A DNA stretch of 64,000 nucleotides from Saprolegnia diclina VS20 (GCF_000281045.1 NW_008246076.1:85511-149510), one strand, 5' to 3'; positions 30,817 through 41,641 are shown, counted from the stretch's first letter. Numbers and translations: made by a program. Notes: generated by a model not told the origin, from the sequence alone.

Positions 30817-32076
30817 ATGGCACAGCTCCAGCGCGATCTCGAAGCGTTGGGCTGCCCGCCCGAGATCCTCTCGGCGTCGCCGCTGCAACTGCATAGCTCC
30901 AAGCGCGAGCTGCTGCATTGGCTGCACGCCCAAGCTCGCGGCTACCTCCACCAAGCGCTCGGGCCAACGTCCGGCAGCGAAGCCGACGTGCACTTGACGC
31001 GATGGCTTCTGCAGACGGTACACTGCTCTCGCCAATGCACGTGTTCACGCTAGCACCGTGCAGGGCATCGAGTCGCAAGACGTGTGCGCGCGCCTCATCG
31101 ATGGGACGCTCGGCGTCGACCGCACGAACCGCTACCTCCGGCAGGTCTGCCTTCTGCATGCCTGGACTATTTCAAAGCAGCGCAGGTGGTCGATCAGTTG
31201 CTCGGCTTTGACGCACTCGCCACGCACGGCGCCGACGCCTGTGTGGCCAAGGCCAACGCACTTTTGAACGTCGTCTGCGCCAACGAGGTGCCCTCATCAC
31301 ATCATCGTGCTGTTGCCATGTCCTGCCTAGGCCCTCTTCTTGGAGACAAAGACGACGGGTCTCTTTCCGCCAAGCTTCCATGCGTACTTGGGGCAGCCAG
31401 CACCGTCCGTAGCTGACGAGCATCGCCGGATCGCAGCGGTACGCGGGCATCTTACTCTTACGTAACAAACTTCGCGTAGGAGCTGGATGCAGCCATGCGC
31501 GAATGCGACCGACTGCGGCGCCAGTACCCCACCTTTGACAAGGTTTTCCTTGTCTACTCTGCGCGCTCAGTGTTCTAGTAGGATACCATCGTACAGGCGC
31601 CACCGACCCTCGGCGCTCTCGTGTCGGCGCTGCAGCTGCAGCTGCAAGCGTGCGCTCCCTTGGACGTCGCTAAACACCATAGCTTCACGCTGCGGCTAGG
31701 TTTGCGCTCAAGTACCGACAAGAAGTGCAAGTGTGGCTTTGCGCGCCAAGTAGCGATGACCAGATCGCCGCGTCTGGTATGGGCAGCCTCGTCACATCCC
31801 AGACCAAGCCCGCACTGGATCAGTATGTTGCTTTTATCGAGCAGCTCCAGGTACGTCAGCCATCCCACAGGAGAAGGCACAAGACGCGAGCTAGTCGGTT
31901 TTGGCCGCCGCAGACATGGCGTCCCCGCGCGCGACCAGGTACGATCCTCGTCACGCTACCGACGGTCTGGTGACAGCAGCTAGTTGCAATCTCGGTACCA
32001 ACGACATCGCCAACCAAGTGGCCGCGCTTCTTGACGAGATGCATGTGCTGGAGGCGGCGCTCGCAGGGTCCTAGTT
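30817..32076 (+). CDS. HAUS7-like augmin subunit (tentative)
   Basis: Start at 30817 (MAQLQRDLEALGCPPEILSA); an in-frame GTG further upstream was rejected. Exons joined by short introns read SPLQLHSSKRELLHWLHAQA, GIESQDVCARLIDGTLGVDR, AQVVDQLLGFDALATHGADA, ELDAAMRECDRLRRQYPTFD, DTIVQAPPTLGALVSALQLQ, KYRQEVQVWLCAPSSDDQIA, and NDIANQVAALLDEMHVLEAA before the stop. The opening pattern (helix, LGCP, LL...SP...R.ELL.WL) resembles HAUS7 of the microtubule-branching augmin complex, and total length (~320 residues) fits. The resemblance is short, so another small coiled-coil protein is possible. Confidence 0.5.
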
Positions 32077-32670
32077 GGCGCTAATATACAGAACACTCGT
32101 TTTCGTGTCAAGCAGCAGTCCAGAGCCCAGCGCGCAAGTGGCGTCCTTCGCTTCAGCAACGAGGAGAACGCAGGACGAGATCTTGTCTCGCGAGACACTC
32201 GGGCGTAAACATGACGCCACTGGCTGGCCGCGAAGAGAAGAGCCACTCCACCAGCTCGTTGGACCTTGGTGTACGAACGGGGTCGCTGCGATGACGACGA
32301 CCAAGGCCTTCATCTACAATGCGCAAGAAGGAAGCACCTGCGTCGCCAACTGGAGGACACAGCTGTCGGCAAAGTAGACATACAAACGTCCAAATATTGG
32401 CACCTCATCGTCCAAGTTGCAACGAATATCGTCCATCGATTGGACGTTCCTGCTCCTACCGCAGTAGGGTCGAGTACATACTTTGAATGCAGTCGAGCGT
32501 AGAAGGTCGCCATGAGCATCATATCCGAGTGATAGGACGACCAGCAGGAAGGCGTAGGGCAATTCGAGCGTGTTGCAAACGGGTGGCCAACTTGACGGGC
32601 GCGGGCAATACAAATTTCCAGAGTAGAGTGGGATCTCGCCGGTGAGAGTGCAAAACCCAGCATTCGCCGC
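32077..32670. other. Intergenic
   Basis: No supported gene; upstream region of the first bZIP gene. Confidence 0.45.
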
Positions 32671-33514
32671 ATGGACGGAACCCGACGTGTGCCAAAAACG
32701 AGCGCCGTCAAGCTCGCGCAGGCCCGCGCCCTCCAGCGGCGCCAGCGCGCCGCCGTCTGCAGCTACGTCGCCCATCTCGAGGCCAGCGTCAACGAGCTCC
32801 GGCGCGCGACGGCGCGGCTCGAGGGCCGGCGCGAGGCGTGGGCCATCATGCACCCGGCGCCCGAGCGGCCGTTGGACCATACCGCGAGCGCCCGTGTCGG
32901 CGCCGCGTACTTTGACATTTGCCGCTTTGGCATCGTCACGGACCACGACGTCACCGCCTTGCGACCGCTGCTGGCGGCCGACGGCTTTGACTTTATGGGC
33001 GGGGGCGGCGTCGACGAGCTCTTTGACCAGTGGCACCGGTACGCCACGTACTTTGCGGCGTTCGAGATGACGTGCCACCACATTGCCGTTTCGCCGGCCG
33101 AGACGAGTGACGTCGTGCTTTGCACGAGCACGATGCGCTTGCGTCTCCACCGCCGGACGCTTGAGTGCCTCTTCCCCCACCTTTTGGTCCGCGAAGACAT
33201 GGTCCAGCGCCTCGTCGGGCGCGAGCTAGCGGTGCGTTGCCTCCTCTCTGCGTTGACATTATCTGATCGAATTGCACTGTTTCCATGTCTAGGTGCCAAT
33301 GACGCTGACGCTCTACGTACGCCACGACGGGTGCCAGATCCAGTCCATGCACTCGGACCTCGCATTCGCCTCGAGCTTGGCAGAGCTCCTCGGCAGTCTC
33401 GAAGATACCGTGGTCGCGATGGACGGCGCGCGAGTCCACGGCCCATGGCTCTTGGCGGACGATGACGACGACGCGTCCGTGGCCGCAAGAAGCTTGACGT
33501 ATAAAGCCCCGTAA
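32671..33514 (+). CDS. bZIP-type protein with Ala at the Asn position (bZIP cluster 1)
   Basis: Two exons, 32671-33231 and 33293-33514, with a 61 bp intron, giving 260 residues. The basic region QARALQRRQRAAVCSYVAHL aligns with the cluster's QCRNNQRRYREEAR: the invariant DNA-contacting Asn is Ala, the Arg nine positions on is kept, and several other basic residues are lost. A short zipper follows (LEASVNELRRATARLEG). The C-terminal domain matches its neighbours: FDICRFGIV, GVDELFDQWHRYATYFAAFE, RRTLECLFPHLL, VQRLVGREL, then VPMTLTLYVRHDG. With its basic region eroded it may not bind DNA alone and could act as a dimer partner. It is the most divergent member and lies at the cluster edge. Confidence 0.78.
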
Positions 33515-35085
33515 AATCACACTGGACCTTTGCTCGCCTCGTCGTCGATGACGAGATCACATGCCAAGACCAGGTGACTCACTGGCATGAGTCACGACGT
33601 GGTACCGCGCATCTCGCATGACATGACGAGACCAGTGACGAGACCAGTGACGCGGACGCGCTGGCATCACGATGACGCGAGGTGGCTTGCGGCCTATTTC
33701 TTGATGGTGCCGTGAGTCTATGTTGCGAGCAGCGAGATTGCTTGCTTGCAGAGCGCGGGTATCGCGCGCTTGCCACGTATGATGCGATAAGATCTGAGAC
33801 TGATAGGGTTCGAAAGGTCGTCGACGGCGTGTTCGATCGAGCGGACGTGACGGTATTATACTCAGATTCTTCTTGCGTCGGCTGTGCGTAGGGACAAGGC
33901 GTGTGCGAGCTCGTAGCTCGTGGTCCCCGCGCTGGTCGAGGCGAGTAGCGCAACAGCGTTGTCAACGTTGGACCGCTGATAGAAATGTACTGTGGCTGAC
34001 GATCCTTCTTACGCGTAGTCGCTTTCGAGGCTCTCGGGCAGGACGGTGGCTGCTCCCTACACAGGCGTCTCTCGCTAGGTGGCGACAAGAGCAAAGCGGC
34101 GGATTAATGGACAGAGGTCGGTTCCTTGAGGCTCAAGAACGACGGACGAGAACCTTGGGCAACATACCTTGCAAGCAGCAAACGAACTGCACGTTTTATG
34201 TCCGGTGAGAAGCTGGGTGGTCGCTCCGCACCAATTGAGTGAGTGGGACGTTCGGTATATCGATATGACGATGCTTCTCGACGTTCTCAGGCGTCTTTGT
34301 CTTGGTGCAGACGACGAAGGACAGATTTGCTATCGCCAAGCCCAGCGACGACAAGGGCCGTTCGAGCGCGCTCAAAAGCTTCCGTTTTGCCGGCAGCAGA
34401 TTCACCGAGTCCTTTCTCGTTGCTGGAAGTGGTGCGGCCTACGTTGAAGTCATCGGCGCCTTCTTGCATATCCGCCCATTGTCGGTGATTTCCTCTACCA
34501 AGACCGAGCTACTTGGGGGCAACAACCGCGTCGGTGTCCGCCCTGCCAGAGGCGGGCGAGGCGGGTTAGCTTTTGACTGATACTACAAATTCGTGGATGG
34601 CTCGAGCTCCCTTGCTCTGCGCCTGTATCTTGGACCTTGTATCGTGTGTTTGCTTTTGGAACTTGGTCTTTTAGAACGCTCGGCCTTGCGCGGAAAATCT
34701 CTTCCACTTCTTGGAAACGGCACGCCTCGCGAGATGCGACCAGCGAGCTGCTACGGCTCAGTTGTCGTCCTGCGACCGTACACTAGGCTTCGTCAAACGT
34801 AAAGACACTTTGCAGTGCTGGATGGAATGCGTTCCACCGTTTCGCCCAGCGACAACACGTCGCCGTGTCGATTCCGCAGAGCTAGCTACGCGTTGATCGC
34901 ATCTCCGAGGCTTCCCAGACACTGCGATCACATGTACTATTGTACGAGCAAAGCAACGAGCGCTGCGGGCCATCGCCACTCCCATCGTTGTCGAGTGTCC
35001 TTGCTTGGTACTTACGTTGAGAGAGGCGCGCCACCAGCTCGGGCGACGTTGGTGGCGCTGGTGGCGCGCACGGCCTGAGAGCAAT
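33515..35085. other. Gene-poor stretch inside the bZIP cluster
   Basis: No confident gene. A plus-strand frame at 34302-34580 (KDRFAIAKPSDDKGRSSALK, FRFAGSRFTESFLVAGSGAA) has coding-like composition but no recognisable family. Near 33625-33660 a short GACGAGACCAGT tandem repeat occurs. Confidence 0.4.
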
Positions 35086-35252
35086 TGCTGAAGTCAAAGC
35101 AGCCACATGAACGAGATTGCCAGGCCGGCACTTGGCTCGTCGCGCCGTGTATGAACACTCCTCGCACCGGCCACAACTCACAGGCGCATTAGGAAGTCTA
35201 CTATCTTTACTTTCTAAATAGTTGGATTCGGCTAACTCATTTCATCAACACA
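35086..35252 (+). mobile_element. Degenerate LINE 3'-end fragment
   Basis: It aligns with the 3' end of the 39.7 kb LINE: GTCAAAGCAGC, CACTTGGCTCGTCGCGCCG, CACCGGCCA, GCGCATTAGGA, and AACTCATTTCATCAACA at the end. Many substitutions and internal gaps indicate an old copy. The same terminal AACTCATTTCA word ends all three copies. Confidence 0.65.
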
Positions 35253-35538
35253 AGCAGCGCAGACTTGGACCGATCCAGGTCCGGTTTGTCATGGTGGCGA
35301 CTCGGGGTGGAGTGGACAAGATCACCAACGTAGCACATGACGTATTACGTCGCTGCACAAAAACAGACGCTGTCGTCGCGAGATCTACGTAGTACACGCA
35401 ACAACAATTTGGTCTATTCATCGATACTCGCCGCAAATACTAGTACACTCTAGTAGCGGACCCTCCTACCCTCCTACCTCGCCCCGACGCCGGAACGGCC
35501 TCGCCCCCGTGGTGTCGACGCCTGTATTACATTTAGAG

Positions 35539-36294
35539 TCACCTCGTCGTCGCTAGCGGCAACGAGCTCGCAAGGCCGCACTGGTGGCGGTCGTGTACGA
35601 CCATCGCGACATCGTCGAGGTCGTTCAGCAGCGCCATGAGCCCGGCGGCAACGTCCCATTCAAACTCGATGCGCCGGACTTTGGCGCCGGCGTCACTGCT
35701 CGTACTACCCATGTAGAGGAGCTGCGTGCACGGACACGTGAGCGTCTGGCCCACGAGGCGGTGGCGAATATGGTTCTCGTCGCCGTTGTTCCCCAAGTGC
35801 GGCCACAAGGTCGTAATCGCATTCTCGTTCAAGCCGAGCGAGACCGTCCCCACGACATGAACGAGGTGCTCGTCGCTGTCAAGCGCAACCGCCTCCATGC
35901 GAAGGGGCTCCTTGCGGAAGAAGGCGAACGCAGCAGCATACTGCCGCCACTGGTCGAGGACGGCGTCAAGTCCAGTCGCTTCACGCAGCGCAACGTCGTC
36001 GGCCATGAGGTCGCGCAGTGCAGCGTCTTGGTCGGGCGCGGCGACGTACCCGTGCATGAAGAGGCGCCAGTACAACTCGACGCGCGCAAGGTCTTTTGCA
36101 AAGTGCCGCTGCGCGTTCTGCCGCATCATGTCGACTTGGCCTTCCAGCCGAAACGTGCTGTGGAGTAGCGACTGGACGTCGGTTTGGAGCGACTGGAGGT
36201 ACGACCGCGTCTCTTCGCGGTACCGGCGCTGGTTGTTGCGGCTCTGCTGCCGCCGGCGCTCGATCGCATCGGGCGTCTTGTACTTGGACGGCAT
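35539..36294 (-). CDS. bZIP-type transcription factor with Ser at the Asn position (cluster 2)
   Basis: Single exon, 251 residues, starting MPSKYKTPDAIERRRQQSRN. Basic region RRRQQSRNNQRRYREETRSY: Ser occupies the position of the invariant bZIP Asn and the downstream Arg is present. The zipper region SLQTDVQSLLHSTFRLEGQV keeps hydrophobic heptads. C-terminal domain: WRLFMHGYVAAPDQDAALRD, LDAVLDQWRQYAAAFAFFRK, ITTLWPHLGN, RLVGQTLTCPCTQLLYMGS, then a long helix (AAGLMALLNDLDDVAMVV). bZIPs dimerise and bind DNA; the Asn change should alter base contacts. Its upstream region runs into the N gap 107 bp beyond the start. Confidence 0.85.
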   Translation of the reverse strand: MPSKYKTPDAIERRRQQSRNNQRRYREETRSYLQSLQTDVQSLLHSTFRLEGQVDMMRQNAQRHFAKDLARVELYWRLFMHGYVAAPDQDAALRDLMADDVALREATGLDAVLDQWRQYAAAFAFFRKEPLRMEAVALDSDEHLVHVVGTVSLGLNENAITTLWPHLGNNGDENHIRHRLVGQTLTCPCTQLLYMGSTSSDAGAKVRRIEFEWDVAAGLMALLNDLDDVAMVVHDRHQCGLASSLPLATTR

Positions 36295-36400
36295 CAGTAT
36301 GTAGTTGGCGTGAGTTGCTGCGAGTTGGATTGTGGCAGGTGGGAGCGCCAGCTGGGCGCGGTGACTTGGCTGGCGGACGGGACGCCTCTGCGCCGAACAT

Positions 36401-37337
36401 NNNNNNNNNNNNNNNNNNNNNNNNNNNNNNNNNNNNNNNNNNNNNNNNNNNNNNNNNNNNNNNNNNNNNNNNNNNNNNNNNNNNNNNNNNNNNNNNNNNN
36501 NNNNNNNNNNNNNNNNNNNNNNNNNNNNNNNNNNNNNNNNNNNNNNNNNNNNNNNNNNNNNNNNNNNNNNNNNNNNNNNNNNNNNNNNNNNNNNNNNNNN
36601 NNNNNNNNNNNNNNNNNNNNNNNNNNNNNNNNNNNNNNNNNNNNNNNNNNNNNNNNNNNNNNNNNNNNNNNNNNNNNNNNNNNNNNNNNNNNNNNNNNNN
36701 NNNNNNNNNNNNNNNNNNNNNNNNNNNNNNNNNNNNNNNNNNNNNNNNNNNNNNNNNNNNNNNNNNNNNNNNNNNNNNNNNNNNNNNNNNNNNNNNNNNN
36801 NNNNNNNNNNNNNNNNNNNNNNNNNNNNNNNNNNNNNNNNNNNNNNNNNNNNNNNNNNNNNNNNNNNNNNNNNNNNNNNNNNNNNNNNNNNNNNNNNNNN
36901 NNNNNNNNNNNNNNNNNNNNNNNNNNNNNNNNNNNNNNNNNNNNNNNNNNNNNNNNNNNNNNNNNNNNNNNNNNNNNNNNNNNNNNNNNNNNNNNNNNNN
37001 NNNNNNNNNNNNNNNNNNNNNNNNNNNNNNNNNNNNNNNNNNNNNNNNNNNNNNNNNNNNNNNNNNNNNNNNNNNNNNNNNNNNNNNNNNNNNNNNNNNN
37101 NNNNNNNNNNNNNNNNNNNNNNNNNNNNNNNNNNNNNNNNNNNNNNNNNNNNNNNNNNNNNNNNNNNNNNNNNNNNNNNNNNNNNNNNNNNNNNNNNNNN
37201 NNNNNNNNNNNNNNNNNNNNNNNNNNNNNNNNNNNNNNNNNNNNNNNNNNNNNNNNNNNNNNNNNNNNNNNNNNNNNNNNNNNNNNNNNNNNNNNNNNNN
37301 NNNNNNNNNNNNNNNNNNNNNNNNNNNNNNNNNNNNN
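36401..37337. other. Assembly gap (937 N)
   Basis: Run of 937 unknown bases. It falls inside the bZIP cluster where an additional gene could be hidden, and it probably removes the 5' flank of the 35539 gene. Confidence 0.95.
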
Positions 37338-37528
37338 TTGTACGAGGAGACTGCTGGACAGGAGACACTGGAGGACCAAGGCAACACCGTTTACATACCA
37401 ATAAGAACTGGGATCATGACCCAACGTCCAGTGGATTCCACCTACATGGTCCGATCGTCGCTTGTCGAGGGTTATATGCGCGTAGTTGAACTAGACGACT
37501 ACCATTATTTCTTAATATGTACAAAAGG
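37338..37528 (+). other. Open frame abutting the gap, possible partial gene
   Basis: The plus-strand frame stays open from the gap edge to a TGA just after LLGFNGL at 37556 (NTVYIPIRTGIMTQRPVDST, YMRVVELDDYHYFLICTKGH). The composition looks coding. The gap hides its beginning, and its last residues overlap the minus-strand bZIP stop. No family recognised. Confidence 0.3.
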
Positions 37529-38314
37529 TCACTTGTTGGGCTTTAATGGACTCTGAATTTGGGCGTACGGCGTAATGTTGCTCTCGCCCAAGAGGTACAA
37601 GACGTCGTCGACGTCGCTGACGAGCGCGTAGAACGCGCTCACGAGGTCGATCTCGGTCGCGAGGCGTGTCACCATGAGACGTTCGCCGAGGTCGGCAAGG
37701 TAAAAGCTTTGTGTACACGGGCACGGCAGTTCGCGCCCCACGAGTCGCTGCACGAGCCGCTCGTTGCAGAGGACGCTGGGAAAAAGCTGCTCGATAGTAG
37801 CCCGACTGATGCGCAAGTAGAGCATGCCAATGCCCTTGACGAGGCTCACGTCGGTCTCGACCTCAATGTAGTCGTACGCATGGCACTCCTTGCGGATGTT
37901 GGGAAAACAGCTCGCGTACGCCTGCCAATTCGCAATGATGGCGTCGACGCCGGTGCCCGGCGCGCCAATGACCGTCGCATCGTGCGTGAAGAGCTGCCGC
38001 ATGATTGCCAGTTGGTAGCGTTCGCGCGATGGGTCCTCAAGCGCGTAGCCGTGCATGAGCGCGTCGCAGTACTCGCGGCAGCGTGCGACGCCGCTCGTGG
38101 CGCCCAGCGTCGGCGCCTGCGGCGGCAGCATGATGGCCATCGTGTCCATCCGGCCCTCGAGCCGCGCCGTCTCACGCGTGAGCGCGTACACCTGCTTCTC
38201 GAGCGCGGCCATGTGCACGCGAGCCTCTTCGCGGTACCGGCGCTGGTTGTTCCGGCACTGGATCTGCCGGCGCTCGGTCGCCTTCTGCGTGCGCGGCGCC
38301 CGGCTTGTCGGCAT
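37529..38314 (-). CDS. Cys-type bZIP transcription factor (cluster 3)
   Basis: Single exon, 261 residues. The start at 38314 (MPTSRAPRTQKATERRQIQC) was chosen because an Inr-like element lies just upstream; a longer in-frame extension crosses that element. Basic region QIQCRNNQRRYREEARVHMA with Cys at the invariant Asn position, zipper LEKQVYALTRETARLEG. C-terminal domain: CDALMHGYALED, GVDAIIANWQAYASCFPNIR, ISRATIEQLFPSVLCNERLV, RLVGRELPCPCTQSFYLADL, then AFYALVSDVDDVLYLLGES. The Asn-to-Cys change is a known oomycete bZIP feature, linked in Phytophthora work to oxidative-stress responses. The C-terminal fold is discussed under findings. Confidence 0.88.
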   Translation of the reverse strand: MPTSRAPRTQKATERRQIQCRNNQRRYREEARVHMAALEKQVYALTRETARLEGRMDTMAIMLPPQAPTLGATSGVARCREYCDALMHGYALEDPSRERYQLAIMRQLFTHDATVIGAPGTGVDAIIANWQAYASCFPNIRKECHAYDYIEVETDVSLVKGIGMLYLRISRATIEQLFPSVLCNERLVQRLVGRELPCPCTQSFYLADLGERLMVTRLATEIDLVSAFYALVSDVDDVLYLLGESNITPYAQIQSPLKPNK

Positions 38315-38321
38315 GGCCGGC

Positions 38322-38338
38322 GGCAATGAAAAATGACA
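38322..38338 (-). promoter_or_regulatory. Inr-like core promoter of bZIP 3
   Basis: On the minus strand TGTCATTTTTCATTGCC lies 7 bp before the ATG. It fits TCATTYYNCAWT of the oomycete consensus. Confidence 0.5.
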
Positions 38339-39690
38339 CAGCCTGTCGACCGCCGTTTGTGCCTTTATCGAAAACGTCTCAATATAGCTACAAATCTCGC
38401 ATCTGTCTCGCAACCCGCGCTGTGACGTCCAAGGAGGATGGGCAAGGATGACTCCAGCTGGTGCACTGCGAAATCTACTTCGGCGCGCACGGCGGCGAGA
38501 TGTGGTGTGACAGGATGGTTCGCTGTGAGCTGCTCAGTTACGCACGTTCGTCAAGCTCAAATTGAGCGAAATTGAGCAATTTCATTGCGCATCGCCAGTC
38601 GCAGAGGCGCAAGTGATTCGTCGCGAGGCCGCAAAGCGTCGTTTGTGGTAATCATTTTAGAGAGCGATCGGGCGCTGTGGAGGAAGAGCCGGCTGGACCT
38701 CGCTGCGATTGGCTACACCCTAGCTATTCTACGACGGCGTACCTGTACAAGATACTTGCATGCTCGCCGTGGCACCGGATGGGAAAGTTACGATAAGTGC
38801 GGTTCAGCCCACCTGGGTGACGGTGACGCACCATGCAGATGCTTCAACTCATTTGACGTGCTCCTCAAGGAGCGACGGACGCAGCGGGGCAAGTGGCGCG
38901 TGCCTCTGGCTTGGGTCGACGCTATACGACACATAATCGTAGCGTGATGGGCAGCGCCGCCTTAGGTGCACGATGGCTTCCTCGCTGCTGGCCTTCGCGG
39001 CTGACCCGAACGGGTCGGCCAATGAGCGTGCTTCTAGCCTACAAACACAGAACACGTCGTACCACTTTGCGCACTAACGTCAGGCAAGCGAGCAGATGCT
39101 GGCGCTGGACACAACGGCGATATCAGGGGCACTGGAACAATTTTGCATCCGAGCTGCGGCACGAGGACCACGACAAAATAGCCTAGTTGTTTAGGATTGA
39201 AATGCCTTTGAAAACGCTATTTTGGAGCATGGGACACGAGAAGATTTGTGCGTCGGGCTCGATCGGGCGACTCGCGATCGCGATCTGATTGGTTGCGCGC
39301 TTTCGGGAAAGCACCCATTTCAAATGGCAACACAGCATGACGGCAATGTTGCATTTTGGCCCATGATTTTCCTCAATTTTTTCGATATGTAACATAAAGC
39401 GCACCATTTTTCAACGCGAAGTTCGTCGTCGAAAAGACAAAATTCCTGCAATCAAACCTTCACAATGAAAGTGACCCAAACGTTGCGACTTGAAAGACAC
39501 ACGACGTGTCGCGGTTGGTCGACTTGGCGTTTAGCTGCTCGTTACAACTACAATATTGTACTTCCTCCAACAATGGGCTGCGTTGGTGGTGGAAGAAATA
39601 GCTGTTTTAAACGGGCAAAATTTCAATTCCACAGCCCCATTTTCAAACAATCGTCGTGTATCCTTCCACTTCAACCGCATCTATCCACTT
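38339..39690. other. Intergenic
   Basis: No supported gene. An 18 bp tandem duplication (ATCCACTTCAACCGCATC-like, about 39665-39700) ends at the LINE insertion site. Confidence 0.45.
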
Positions 39691-39703
39691 CAACCGCATC
39701 GTA
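39691..39703 (+). repeat. Target-site duplication, left copy
   Basis: CAACCGCATCGTA, identical to 40293-40305 on the other side of the LINE. Confidence 0.75.
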
Positions 39704-40292
39704 GCCATAGTGGCGGTCCGGTCCAGCTTGTCAGCCCTGATGCCCAACACAGCCTGCTCTGCGCTGCGCACGCCCGTGAAACGCACGACCACCTTCTGGT
39801 GCGCCGTCCATCCATCCGCGAGGTCTGGCGCCTTCGACCCGATGCGCGAAATTTTGCAGCTGCAACTTCCATTGTCGGTCGGCGGCTTTCTCTACGATGC
39901 AGTCGCCATGCCGTTCTCAGCCCGCAAGTCAACCACCCGTGCCTCTGGCCAATCTTGCGCGCTTGCGTCTGTACAATCTTTGGCTCGAACGCAACAACTG
40001 CGTGTTCCGCACGGCGTTGATGCCCCTTCCCGCTGCTGCGCTCGCGATCAAAGCAGCGACTATCACGCGATTGCATATCCCGCCCTTGGCTCGTCGCGCC
40101 GCGGTGCCTTCGCTCGCCGAGTCGCTTCATGCCCTACGCGCCGACCCTTGGTGTGCTCGCTACCTCATTCCCAACTCAATCCCGAGCCCCGACCAAGCGC
40201 CCTCAGCTTGACGTACCGGCCAAACCTCAAGCGCATTAGGACGTCCACCATCTTCACTATATAATTGCATCTTCACTAACTCATTTCAACAA
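39704..40292 (+). mobile_element. 5'-truncated LINE (non-LTR retrotransposon) with 13 bp target-site duplication
   Basis: 589 bp between exact copies of CAACCGCATCGTA. It encodes the post-reverse-transcriptase part of a LINE ORF2: a decayed C..C..H..C knuckle (CAAHARETHDHLLVRRPSIR, EVW), then LYNLWLERNNCVFRTALMPL, LARRAAVPSLAESLHALRAD and YLIPNSIPSPDQAP. The frame changes between the knuckle and the tail. The 3' end is CTAACTCATTTCAACAA without a long A tail. 5' truncation and target-site duplication are classic target-primed reverse transcription signatures. Older 3' fragments lie at 21033 and 35086. Confidence 0.82.
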
Positions 40293-40305
40293 CAACCGCA
40301 TCGTA
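40293..40305 (+). repeat. Target-site duplication, right copy
   Basis: CAACCGCATCGTA, the second copy flanking the LINE at 39704-40292. Confidence 0.75.
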
Positions 40306-40486
40306 TCCACCAACTGCCACACGGTGTGTCGCCGGCGGTTGCGGCGGGTGAGTCTTCGCCGTCCCGCAGCCGATCCTACAAGACGCTGCGTGATTGCCAC
40401 CCGCTCTTGGATTCGAATCACGAATTTTGGAAGAAACCGCCGAAACCCGCTGCATATTTCGACTTGGCGGCCATTATCCTAGAACT

Positions 40487-41205
40487 ATGAGCATCTACGA
40501 AGGTCAGCACAAGACGCACCCGCGCCGCCTTCAGCAGTGCCGCATCAACCAGCAAAAGTACCGTGCGCAGGCGACCGCGGCCATGGAGCGCCTTCACAAT
40601 CAAGTGCAGTCGCTTCTGACCGAGACCGCGCGACTCCAGGGCCGGCTCGAGTGGCTCCACCAAGCGCCGACGCGCGGCACCGTGGTCGCCCGTGCGTTCT
40701 TTGCCGCGTTCCGGCACGGCCTCGACGGCGCCACCGCCTTTGTCCAAACCCGTATGAGCCCGACGCTGCGCTTCCAAGGCACTGGCGACCTCACGGCGTT
40801 CGTCGACCATTGGCGCCGCTATGCGCAGCTCGAAATGACGGCACGCGCGATCGAGGCGGTGTTTCTCGACGAGACGAGCGGCGAGCTCCTGCACTGCATC
40901 GGGCAGCTGCGGTTGCACCTCGACGCCAAAAGCGTACAAGGTATCTTTCCCAGCCTGCCGCTGACAAGCGCCGCCTACACGTCTTTGGTGACCGCCACCC
41001 TCGAGGTACCGTCGATATGAGATCTTATGTGGCCTTGGAGCTCAGGTGCAAGGACCGGTAGCTGCCGCTGGTTGTGCGCTTGATCGTCCACGACGATGTC
41101 GTGACGGCGGTCGACGTGGACATTGGCTGGGCATCGTGTGTCGTCCGGCGCCTGGCGTCGGCGGCGGATGCAGCCGACGTTCTGCTTGACGTCGTGCGAC
41201 CATGA
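40487..41205 (+). CDS. Cys-type bZIP transcription factor (cluster 4)
   Basis: Two exons, 40487-41005 and 41062-41205, with a 56 bp intron placed like that of cluster member 1, giving 220 residues. MSIYEGQHKTHPRRLQQCRI: the basic region QQCRINQQKYRAQATAAMER has Cys at the Asn position. Zipper LHNQVQSLLTETARLQG. The C-terminal domain is shortened: FFAAFRHGLDGATAFVQTRM, GDLTAFVDHWRRYAQLEMTA, HLDAKSVQGIFPSLPL, LVTATLELPLVVRLIVHDDV. The CPC motif of other members is not retained. It lies immediately 3' of the LINE, so its upstream control region was disrupted or replaced by the insertion 180 bp before the ATG. Confidence 0.83.
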
Positions 41206-41641
41206 GATGGCTGATAGCGCCCACTCGCATCAAGCCAGACGACGCAGCAAGGCCAACCGCCTCGCTTGCACTCGACTGCGTACTAGTACTCGTATATTTA
41301 CCATCACCTCACGCCATGGAGCGTCTCGGACTTGCGTCTTTGTGGTTGAAGTGGATTCTGACTTGACATTTCGAGTCTTTGTTGCGTGGCAGCTGAAATC
41401 ACGCCAAAAATCCCACGAGCAGGATCGTCCCAACTAGGACCGCTGCCTGAGCTTGGCAAGCGCCGCGCTACCAGTGGGGTTGTAGTGTGCTCTGGCACTG
41501 GAGTACCTCGGCATGATCCGTGTGGCGTTGTCTCTGTTGCGGTGCTGTAGTCCATGTTTGAACCGATGCGACGACTAGAATCACGCAACACGACGAGGTT
41601 CAAAAGACGGGCTACGGCAGTGCGCGCCATCGATTAAGGTC
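41206..41641. other. Intergenic
   Basis: No gene seen between convergent bZIP genes. Confidence 0.5.

Noticed and set aside
33850-33862. GGTATTATACTC as a copy of the flanked insert
   Set aside because: Lacks the AGGGG start and any direct repeat.
34302-34580. Coding-like plus-strand frame inside the bZIP cluster
   Set aside because: No recognisable domain, no splice-consistent neighbours and no start context; left as unassigned.
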